Source: JBBDSJ01 sp040905025 (GTDB lineage: Bacteria > Pseudomonadota > Gammaproteobacteria > Methylohalomonadales > Methylohalomonadaceae). Taken from it: DNA of 22,462 nucleotides. Of the stretch, positions 1 through 4,899 are shown piece after piece (position 1 is the first letter of the stretch; each line of letters opens with the position of its first letter). The stretch is from positions 1 through 22,462 of the forward strand of contig JBBDSJ010000106.1 in NCBI GenBank assembly GCA_040905025.1. Reading direction: 5' to 3'. The position numbers and the translations under genes were made by a program. The notes below the pieces were generated by a model. It ran no database searches, was not told the origin of the DNA, and was given only the letters and a program-made list of their open reading frames with translations.

Positions 1-259
1 CAGCGTTCTTCGCTACGGCTTCGTCAAGGTCTATCCCGTGATTCTTCGCGACCATACGCAGACACGCAACGGCGATCTCACCGAAGTCGCTGTAGCGGTC
101 GGCTACGGTCGTAACCAATGAGTACTGCAACATCGTCGTGAACCAGAGCGGGACCAACTCCGGGCGGCCACCCAAGGCTTCGCCCACGGTCTGCTTTACA
201 GGCTCCAGGTCGAGGAGTGTCTCGTTAACGTCGAAGAAAATCACCTTTGGCCTCGCCAT
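1..259 (-). CDS. Haloacid dehalogenase, type II (5' part, cut by window edge)
   Basis: Only the N-terminal 86 residues are in the window; the gene continues beyond the left edge. The protein starts MARPKVIFFDVNETLLDLEP. The FFDVNETLLD stretch is HAD motif I, with the nucleophilic Asp at residue 10. The Asn two residues later is typical of the type II haloacid dehalogenase group, which hydrolyses 2-haloacids through an aspartyl-ester intermediate. The true substrate cannot be told from this fragment. A GAGGG lies about 10 nt upstream of the ATG. The gene is next to the cassette array, but no clean recombination core separates it from the neighbouring attC-like hairpin. Whether it is a cassette gene or the chromosomal flank is therefore open. 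Its base composition is richer in GC than the toxin-antitoxin and HEPN genes beside it. Confidence 0.75.
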   Translation of the reverse strand, partial: MARPKVIFFDVNETLLDLEPVKQTVGEALGGRPELVPLWFTTMLQYSLVTTVADRYSDFGEIAVACLRMVAKNHGIDLDEAVAKNA

Positions 260-383
260 GGCTCGTATACCCTCTACCCTCAGACCGTGTTTATCGTAGT
301 AACTATCGTCCGAACCACCTCACACGTAGTCACATCCAGCGGGTCGGGATTTCGAGAGGGGCGGTGATACGCGAGCCACGCTT

Positions 384-480
384 GTTGCCGAATGCCGCAA
401 ACACGCGCCCCAGCAAAGGCATGGCCTGTCTTTTTAAGGCCATGCCTTTGCTGGGGCGCTGTGATTTGCATTGTTATGCC
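384..480 (-). other. Putative attC site with long perfect stem, one core decayed
   Basis: A perfect 23-bp inverted repeat (405-427 and 437-459, 9-nt loop) begins GCGCCCCAGCAAAGGC. Outside it, CACGCG on the left pairs with CGCTGTG on the right, leaving one extra base as in L''/L' boxes. A core GTTATGC follows at 473-479. The left side keeps AATGC at 391-395, matching the bases next to the right core. However, the expected GCATAAC is replaced by GTTGCCG at 384-390. I read it as an attC with a long variable terminal stem and a lost R' box. A plain hairpin is the alternative. Confidence 0.5.
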
Positions 481-493
481 TTTTGGTTTAGCC

Positions 494-514
494 TTGTACA
501 AAATATTTGTACAA
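494..514 (+). promoter_or_regulatory. Palindromic operator/promoter of the toxin-antitoxin pair
   Basis: Two perfect 9-nt arms, TTGTACAAA (494-502) and TTTGTACAA (506-514), surround a 3-nt ATA centre. The right arm contains a TACAAT hexamer suitable as a -10 box. The antitoxin start is 18 nt downstream. Phd/YefM antitoxins bind such palindromes to repress their own operon, so this is the likely autoregulatory operator. It lies just inside the cassette boundary at 473-479. Confidence 0.6.
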
Positions 515-531
515 TCTATACGGTGAACCCC

Positions 532-762
532 ATGAAGACAGTGAATATCAGTGATTTTAGAGCTAACCTGTTGAAATACCTGGAAAACGTTAGCGAAGGT
601 CAGCAGATTACTGTAACAACTAATGGCAGAGTTCTAGCTACTATATCACCCCCGACTGAGATGCGGGAAACCGCTAAAAGCCAGTTGGCCGGACTCGCAG
701 CTACTGCCAGGGTTCATGATGTGACGAGCCCGGTACAGGTAGATTGGGATGCAGCTTCATGA
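532..762 (+). CDS. Phd/YefM-family antitoxin
   Basis: A 76-residue protein starting MKTVNISDFRANLLKYLENV. It has the fold pattern of Phd/YefM antitoxins: an N-terminal DNA-binding half (residues 1-55) with the conserved S-FRANL--YLE and ITVTTNGRVLATI blocks, and a flexible C-terminal tail (about 56-76) that would wrap and inhibit the toxin. The frame stays open upstream to 247, but that part crosses the attC hairpin and the operator. The ATG at 532 just after the operator is therefore chosen; a GTG at 523 is possible. The stop overlaps the toxin start as ATGA (759-762), so the two are translationally coupled. The pair is oriented opposite to the other cassette genes, which fits a cassette carrying its own promoter. 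Confidence 0.85.
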   Translation: MKTVNISDFRANLLKYLENVSEGQQITVTTNGRVLATISPPTEMRETAKSQLAGLAATARVHDVTSPVQVDWDAAS

Positions 763-1160
763 TCCTCCTCGATACCTGCGCGATCATCTGGGATGCCCTC
801 GATCAAGGCCGACTTACCTCTAAAGCATTGAAAGCGATTGATCGAGCGGATCAACATAACGCATTGATAATTTCTGATATATCAATATGGGAAATTGCGA
901 TGTTAGTTAAAAAGAGGCGAATCGAGATCGACACCACCTCTGCGAATTTCATAAATTTGTTTCTTCAATCTCGCAATATTTCAGTTGTTCAAATTTCTCC
1001 TGAAATTGCTGAACTATCTACCAATATCGGTGCCGATATAAGTAGCGATCCAGCAGATCGATTAATAGCGGCCACATCAATAATTCACAATGCGCAACTT
1101 GTAACAGCAGACAAGAATTTATTAAAAAGTGAAATGGTCGATACCCTTTGGCAGGCATAA
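759..1160 (+). CDS. PIN-domain toxin, VapC-like
   Basis: A 133-residue protein starting MILLDTCAIIWDAL. Acidic residues at the expected PIN positions are visible: Asp5 (LLDTC), Glu45 (SIWEIAML), Asp100 (SSDPADRLIAAT) and Asp118 (LVTADKNL). PIN toxins are Mg-dependent ribonucleases that typically cut tRNA or rRNA and stall growth. The antitoxin upstream is Phd/YefM-like rather than VapB-like, a known mixed pairing. The start is the ATG inside the ATGA overlap with the antitoxin stop; an in-frame ATG at 744 would lie within the antitoxin and is less likely. The TAA stop lies within the GCATAAC core of the attC at 1155, as is common for cassette genes. Its real target cannot be told from sequence. 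Confidence 0.85.
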   Translation: MILLDTCAIIWDALDQGRLTSKALKAIDRADQHNALIISDISIWEIAMLVKKRRIEIDTTSANFINLFLQSRNISVVQISPEIAELSTNIGADISSDPADRLIAATSIIHNAQLVTADKNLLKSEMVDTLWQA

Positions 1161-1223
1161 CGTCCCAAATCAGCCACGCAGTTTACTGCGTTCCGAAAGC
1201 GCGTACTGGTGCGACGGTTATGT
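1155..1223 (-). other. attC recombination site (69 bp)
   Basis: The outer cores are GCATAAC (1155-1161) and GTTATGT (1217-1223), extended by GTC and GAC that pair across the site. An inner stem ACGCAG-TTTA-CTGCGT lies at about 1175-1190. The site is asymmetric inside, as attC sites are. Gene 3' ends abut it on both sides: the vapC stop lies in one core and the MAPEG stop starts one base after the other. This is what results when one of two neighbouring cassettes carries its gene inverted. Confidence 0.68.
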
Positions 1224-1619
1224 TTAGCTGTACGTTGCAGATACATAGACAATATACAGACAGCTAAACATGCTTATCGCGAAAGCCAAGCTTCGCAGCG
1301 TGGAGTAGTTTCTGATATATAGAAAAGCGTGTAATACTCTGAAGGTAATAAATATAATAGCGGGAATGGCCAGTTCATTCAGGTTTACGCCTGATGCATG
1401 TGCGATTAACACGACAGCAACGTACACAGCAAGCGCCTCCCAGGCATTCTGCTGTGCTGCCACTACCCTTGCTCCGGAGCCCACTAAACGTGCCTGCTGC
1501 GCCCTCGGATGATCATTATCAAATTTCCCAAGCTGCTTGATGCGAACATATATTCCGATTGCCGACAGAACTATTGGAAAGACTGAAGCCAGGAATAACG
1601 TATATAGGACTATTGGCAC
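1224..1619 (-). CDS. MAPEG-family integral membrane protein (cassette gene)
   Basis: A 131-residue membrane protein with four likely helices: about residues 3-26, 59-78, 83-101 and 107-127. The block RVVAAQQNAWEALAVY and the later FRVLHAFLYIRNYSTLRSLA match the MAPEG superfamily, whose members include glutathione transferases/peroxidases and many uncharacterised bacterial proteins. Bacterial MAPEG proteins of this length are often of unknown function, so no substrate is claimed. The start is a GTG with AAGGAG 6-7 nt upstream. The leader from the attC at 1636-1692 is only 16 nt and the stop abuts the attC at 1155-1223. This is the layout of a promoterless integron cassette read on the minus strand. 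Confidence 0.8.
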   Translation of the reverse strand: MPIVLYTLFLASVFPIVLSAIGIYVRIKQLGKFDNDHPRAQQARLVGSGARVVAAQQNAWEALAVYVAVVLIAHASGVNLNELAIPAIIFITFRVLHAFLYIRNYSTLRSLAFAISMFSCLYIVYVSATYS

Positions 1620-1635
1620 TCCACTCTCCTTTTAA

Positions 1636-1692
1636 ACATAACGGCTTGCTTGAAGCGCGCGGTCACGCGTCGCTTCGAAGCAGTTGTTATGC
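1636..1692 (-). other. attC recombination site (57 bp, canonical)
   Basis: Read on the minus strand: R'' GCATAAC (1692-1686), spacer, L'' TTCGAAGCG, a short variable centre, L' CGCTTCAA, spacer, and R' GTTATGT (1642-1636). L'' holds one extra C compared with the complement of L' (TTCGAAGC against TTGAAGC), and a further extra A lies inward. Single extrahelical bases in L'' are the hallmark by which integrases recognise folded attC and fix its orientation. This is the strongest evidence that the region is an integron array, and it sets the array direction as minus. Confidence 0.82.
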
Positions 1693-1693
1693 C

Positions 1694-2215
1694 TTACTTG
1701 CTTAACTTTACTTTAAGAAAGACCCTAAGTGCACGCATTTGACGATTCTTATATCTTAATATCTTTAAGTCGATCCTTTTCTTCCCTGACAGTGCATGTT
1801 TTAGCTCTGAATTAAATTGGAACGGGACCAGCTTAATTAACCTGAAAAACACAGAATCAAGGTCTTCTAGGAAATGGTTTGGAATCAGCACACCTTTCCC
1901 ATTTGCCGGATATCTAGTAACCGATTGAAATCGCTTATCACGATAGAAATATTCAGGGCAACAGAATGAATTCCCATTTTTAGCTTTATTCTTGATAGCC
2001 TTTATCATTCCAGCAATTCTGTGACTAACGGACTCGGGATTGAAGCTCTTATCCCAATAAATAAGTGTGGCCTTCATTAGGGCCTCAATAGCCTGAATAG
2101 CACAAAAGGCAGCAGGCGAGAATTGTTCTTTCTGGTATAAAAGTCGTGCAGCAAGATAGAAACGAAAAGCTCGATTTTGCCAAATAATATATTTCCTCTC
2201 AGTTTCACTAATCAT
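1694..2215 (-). CDS. HEPN-like domain protein (cassette gene)
   Basis: A basic 173-residue protein of unknown function. The N-terminal half is alpha-helical. The stretch FYLAARLLYQKEQFSPAAFC followed by AIQAIEALMKATLIYW (about residues 19-54) resembles the first helices of HEPN-type domains. Those domains occur in toxin-antitoxin and defence proteins as RNases, or as nucleotide-binding partners. The catalytic RX4-6H motif is not clearly visible, so an RNase role is not claimed. The C-terminal end is rich in Lys and Arg. The start ATG is followed directly by ATT AGT; an upstream ATG 4 nt away runs into a stop. The stop ends two bases from the attC core at 1686-1692. Codon use is AT-rich compared with the core genes. 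Confidence 0.6.
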   Translation of the reverse strand: MISETERKYIIWQNRAFRFYLAARLLYQKEQFSPAAFCAIQAIEALMKATLIYWDKSFNPESVSHRIAGMIKAIKNKAKNGNSFCCPEYFYRDKRFQSVTRYPANGKGVLIPNHFLEDLDSVFFRLIKLVPFQFNSELKHALSGKKRIDLKILRYKNRQMRALRVFLKVKLSK

Positions 2216-2227
2216 TCATGTATTGAG

Positions 2228-2276
2228 CCATAACTTTTAATATAAAATGCTAACAGATCGTAGTGCAGAAGCATTA
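2228..2276 (-). other. Possible decayed attC between two cassette genes
   Basis: Read on the minus strand, the lipoprotein stop is followed by ATGCT, an 18-nt gap and AGCAT, and then by GTTATGG (2234-2228). The last is one base from the array's R' core GTTATGC. The HEPN-like gene starts 13 nt further on, the usual cassette leader length. No intact R'' is present. I call it a degraded site with low certainty. Confidence 0.3.
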
Positions 2277-2549
2277 ATCCTTCACCTCGAGTTCGATTTT
2301 TTGCTTTGGTAGCTCTCCTTGATCAATTTTTACCAATCTTCCATCCTCGAAATAGTGAAAAACATTCACGTTATCGCAGTAATAAACTTCAATGTTGTCT
2401 TCAGCTCTGACAAGATGCCCTTCTGACAAATTCTTTATTCGGCATTCACTTTTCCACTCTTCAATGGTCATACCAATTCTTGGCTGAAAACTTACACAAG
2501 CAGTTAGATTAATTACTAAAGCGATTGCAATTGAACGATAAATAAGCAT
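2274..2549 (-). CDS. Small putative lipoprotein (cassette gene)
   Basis: A 91-residue protein starting MLIYRSIAIALVINLTACVS. A short basic start and a hydrophobic stretch lead to the lipobox LTAC, with Cys18 as the lipidated residue, so it should be exported and membrane-anchored. The mature part has GMTIEEWKSEC and later FHYFEDGRLVKIDQG. The second is reminiscent of the beta-strand ends of small BamE/SmpA-like lipoproteins, but this is only a resemblance and no function is assigned. The start at 2549 is chosen over the ATG at 2573 because it puts the signal at the N-terminus and has AGAGG about 10 nt upstream. The earlier ATG overlaps the recombination core at 2570-2576. Confidence 0.6.
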   Translation of the reverse strand: MLIYRSIAIALVINLTACVSFQPRIGMTIEEWKSECRIKNLSEGHLVRAEDNIEVYYCDNVNVFHYFEDGRLVKIDQGELPKQKIELEVKD

Positions 2550-2569
2550 ATTAGTAAAACCTCTGATCT

Positions 2570-2588
2570 GCATAACTAAGTGTTATGC
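2570..2588. other. Core-only palindrome: attC remnant or array end
   Basis: GCATAAC (2570-2576), five bases, then GTTATGC (2582-2588), forming a perfect 7-bp inverted repeat. Both cores of an attC are present but the L boxes and centre are missing. On the minus strand the lipoprotein leader starts right after it. It marks the right end of the array. Confidence 0.5.
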
Positions 2589-2625
2589 GGCGTGTTGGCA
2601 AATAATATTATATAGGGGGCTTTTC

Positions 2626-2665
2626 AAGATTGCCACGGTCGGCTATCGCCTCCCTCGCAATGACC
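2626..2665. repeat. REP-like palindromic repeat
   Basis: On the minus strand it reads GGTCATTGCGAGGGAGGCGA, then TAGCCGACCGTGGCAATCTT. The ends pair as ATTGC/GCAAT around an imperfect palindrome. The CATTGCGAG...GGCAATCT form is a small interspersed repeat seen in many unrelated bacteria. One copy is seen in this window. It sits in the 255-base gap between the cassette array and the ABC operon, where I see no convincing gene. Confidence 0.5.
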
Positions 2666-2812
2666 GATGAGTTAGTTCAAGCATAGGATGACGCTTTTAT
2701 ACAGACAGTTTACAGGTTGGCGTGTCGCGTAGCCTGCCTTTAGCGAAATCATAGGCTTCCTGTAATGACAGAATTTTTATTGAAGTGGCCATGATTCAGG
2801 AATCTGCGCAAT

Positions 2813-2836
2813 GGCAAACATAGCCTGATGTTGGCC
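2813..2836. terminator. Weak stem-loop after the ABC operon
   Basis: GGCAAACAT and ATGTTGGCC form a 9-bp stem with one mismatch and a 6-nt loop, just downstream of the last gene of the ABC operon. No T-run follows, so it is at best a weak or factor-assisted terminator, or an RNA-stabilising end. Confidence 0.25.
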
Positions 2837-2843
2837 TGGTAAT

Positions 2844-4484
2844 TCAGCCGGCGTCGCGCATGGGTGGCCGGGGGACGGCTTCAAGCAGTTTGCGGGTGTA
2901 GTCGTGTTGCGGATTGAGCAGGATTTCATCGACCGGGCCCTGTTCGACAATGTGGCCTTCGTACATGACGGCGACATAGTGCGCGAGGTATTCGACCACA
3001 GCGATATTGTGGGTGATAAAAAGATAGGCAAGGCCGAGACGCTTTTGCAGGTCTTTTAACAGATCCAGAATCTGCGCCTGTACCGAGACATCCAGCGCGC
3101 TGGTCGGTTCGTCACAGACAATCAGTTTCGGATTCACGGCCAAGGCCCGGGCAATACAGATGCGCTGGCGCTGGCCACCGGAGAATTCATGCGGATAGCG
3201 GCTTTTGTGCTCCGGCTGCAGGCCGACCTGCATCAGTAGTTCTTCAATACGCTGCTGGCGCTCAAAGGCATTGGCGCCGATGTTCTGCGCAATCATGCCT
3301 TCCTCAATGATATCGGCGATCAGCATACGCGGATTCATGGATGAATACGGATCCTGGAACACCACCTGAATATCCGCGCGGCGCTGGCGCAGGGCCTTGC
3401 CGGAAAGTTGTGTCAGTTCGCTGCCATCGAACAACACCGTGCCATCGGTCGGTCGTATTAATTGCAGAATACCCTTGCCGAGTGTGGTCTTGCCGGAGCC
3501 GGATTCACCGACCATGGCGACAGTTTCACCGGCATGAATGCGGATTGATACACCATCAACGGCACGCACATGACCAACCGTGCGCTTGAACACGCCCTTC
3601 TTGATCGGAAAATGCACTTTCAGATCGTTGACCTGGAGAATCGGTGTGGTATCGAGTTGTGGCCGGATTTCCTTGTCCTGTTCGCGTTGACGGCGTTCAC
3701 GGCTTGGCAATGCATCAAACAATTCATGCGTATAGGCATGCTGTGGTCTGGCGAAAAATGTCTTGCTGTCATTGGTTTCGACAATCTTGCCGTAACGCAT
3801 GACGGCGACCTTGTCTGCCATTTGTGCGGCCACACCAATATCATGCGTGATAAACAATATCGCCATGCCGGTTTCTTTTTGCAGATCGCGCAATAAATCC
3901 AGCATGCGCGCCTGAATGGTCACGTCCAGTGCCGTCGTCGGTTCGTCGGCAATCAATATATCCGGCCGGCCGGCGAGCGCCATTGCGATCATGATGCGCT
4001 GTTTCATACCGCCGGAAAACTGATGCGGATAATCATCACAACGCCGTGCCGGTTCCGGAATCTCGACGGCGTCGAGTAATTCAATAATACGATCGCGCTT
4101 TTTCCGGCCGCTCAGGCCCTGATGGCGTTGCAGCGTTTCCCCGATCTGGCTGCCGGCAGTCAGCACCGGATTCAGTGAGCTTTGCGGTTCCTGGAAGATC
4201 ATGGAAATGCGCGCGCCGCGAATATTACGCATCTGCGCTTCCGGCAGCTTGAAGAGGTTATTGCCATCAAACAGTACTTCGCCCTGCGCGATGCTGGCGG
4301 CGGCCGGCAATAACCGCATGATGCTGAGCGCGGTTATTGATTTGCCGCTGCCGGACTCACCGAGCAAGACCAGTGTTTTGTCGCGCTCAAGTGTGAAGCT
4401 GACATCATCAACTACATCGACCAGATTCGACCCGGCACCAAAGCGGGTGCTGAGATTACGGACTTCCAGTATGAGCTGGCTCAT
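2844..4484 (-). CDS. Peptide-type ABC transporter, fused double ATPase (YejF/DppDF-like)
   Basis: A 546-residue cytoplasmic ATPase with two complete nucleotide-binding domains that energises import through the two permeases upstream in the operon. Domain 1: Walker A GESGSGKS (42-49), signature FSGGMKQR (156-163), Walker B ILIADEPTTALD (around 180). Domain 2: Walker A GESGSGKT (326-333), signature FSGGQRQR (434-441), Walker B LIVCDEPTSALD (around 460). This is the fused DppD-DppF arrangement of E. coli YejF and GsiA, with a length close to YejF (about 530). The ATG at 4484 overlaps the stop of the thioesterase as ATGA, so it is translationally coupled. The frame stays open further upstream, but that part lies inside the thioesterase gene. 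The substrate is probably oligopeptides or peptide-like compounds. Confidence 0.9.
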   Translation of the reverse strand: MSQLILEVRNLSTRFGAGSNLVDVVDDVSFTLERDKTLVLLGESGSGKSITALSIMRLLPAAASIAQGEVLFDGNNLFKLPEAQMRNIRGARISMIFQEPQSSLNPVLTAGSQIGETLQRHQGLSGRKKRDRIIELLDAVEIPEPARRCDDYPHQFSGGMKQRIMIAMALAGRPDILIADEPTTALDVTIQARMLDLLRDLQKETGMAILFITHDIGVAAQMADKVAVMRYGKIVETNDSKTFFARPQHAYTHELFDALPSRERRQREQDKEIRPQLDTTPILQVNDLKVHFPIKKGVFKRTVGHVRAVDGVSIRIHAGETVAMVGESGSGKTTLGKGILQLIRPTDGTVLFDGSELTQLSGKALRQRRADIQVVFQDPYSSMNPRMLIADIIEEGMIAQNIGANAFERQQRIEELLMQVGLQPEHKSRYPHEFSGGQRQRICIARALAVNPKLIVCDEPTSALDVSVQAQILDLLKDLQKRLGLAYLFITHNIAVVEYLAHYVAVMYEGHIVEQGPVDEILLNPQHDYTRKLLEAVPRPPMRDAG

Positions 4485-4894
4485 GATTTCTCCTCTGCCG
4501 GTTTCAACCGCGGCCGGCGTTTTGCATCCAGTGCCACATAGGTCAGCTCGGCATCTGCGACCTGCAAACATTCCGGCGCGCTGGCATTGCGCTGGACATA
4601 GACATCCACATGCACGGTGACCGAAGTTTTGCCGGTTGTCTTTACGTTGGCAAAACAGCTCAGCAAATCACCGACCAGCACCGGTTTACGAAAATGAAAA
4701 TTATTGACGGCCACCGTAGCCACCCGGCCACGGGCACGCGCCAGCACAACAATACTGCCGGCTATATCGACCTGCGACATCAGCCGGCCGCCAAAAATCG
4801 AACCTTCACCATTGGTATCACGCGGCATGGCCACTACGCGCAATGCCGGCTGGCCGGCAGGTAATGTTACTTGTTGTGTATCTTTATTGAGCAA
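4481..4894 (-). CDS. Acyl-CoA thioesterase, YciA-like hotdog protein
   Basis: A 137-residue hotdog-fold thioesterase that would hydrolyse acyl-CoA to free acid and CoA in the cytoplasm. Residues 23-50 (MPRDTNGEGSIFGGRLMSQV, then DIAGSIVVLA) match the YciA/acyl-CoA hydrolase signature, including the Asn of DTN and the acidic Asp43. The chain then continues with VAVNNFHFRKPVLVGD. The start is read as TTG at 4894. It is the only plausible start that keeps the roughly 20 residues normally found before the MP-DTN motif; an ATG at 4825 would begin right at that motif. The gene starts 5 nt after the permease stop and its own stop overlaps the ATPase start by 4 nt, so it is embedded in the ABC operon. 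Why a thioesterase sits there is unclear. Confidence 0.85.
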   Translation of the reverse strand: MLNKDTQQVTLPAGQPALRVVAMPRDTNGEGSIFGGRLMSQVDIAGSIVVLARARGRVATVAVNNFHFRKPVLVGDLLSCFANVKTTGKTSVTVHVDVYVQRNASAPECLQVADAELTYVALDAKRRPRLKPAEEKS

Positions 4895-4899
4895 TGTTA

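Larger units (their letters stand above)
384..2588 (-). mobile_element. Integron-type gene-cassette array without visible integrase (CALIN-like)
   Basis: Small genes alternate with attC-like sites whose outer cores are GCATAAC or ACATAAC and GTTATGC or GTTATGT. Sites are seen at about 384-480 (decayed on one side), 1155-1223, 1636-1692, possibly 2228-2276 (badly decayed) and 2570-2588 (cores only). The best site carries its extra unpaired base in the arm expected of L'' when read on the minus strand. In that direction the MAPEG, HEPN-like and lipoprotein genes each have a short leader and end right at a site, as cassette genes do. No tyrosine recombinase gene is visible in the window. It may lie left of the window or be lost. 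The stretch is AT-richer than the core genes to the right. The array assignment is an inference from site structure and gene spacing. Confidence 0.72.

Noticed and set aside
280..501. Minus-strand 73-codon frame over the attC-like hairpin
   Set aside because: It mostly translates the inverted repeat and has no ribosome-binding site or recognisable motif.
247..531. In-frame N-terminal extension of the antitoxin
   Set aside because: It would run through the attC hairpin and the operator; the antitoxin family starts at the ATG at 532.
2697..2792. Short minus-strand frame of 31 codons (MATSIKILSLQEAYDFAKGR...)
   Set aside because: The composition looks protein-like, but there is no ribosome-binding site and no recognisable family; it could be a gene remnant and cannot be supported alone.
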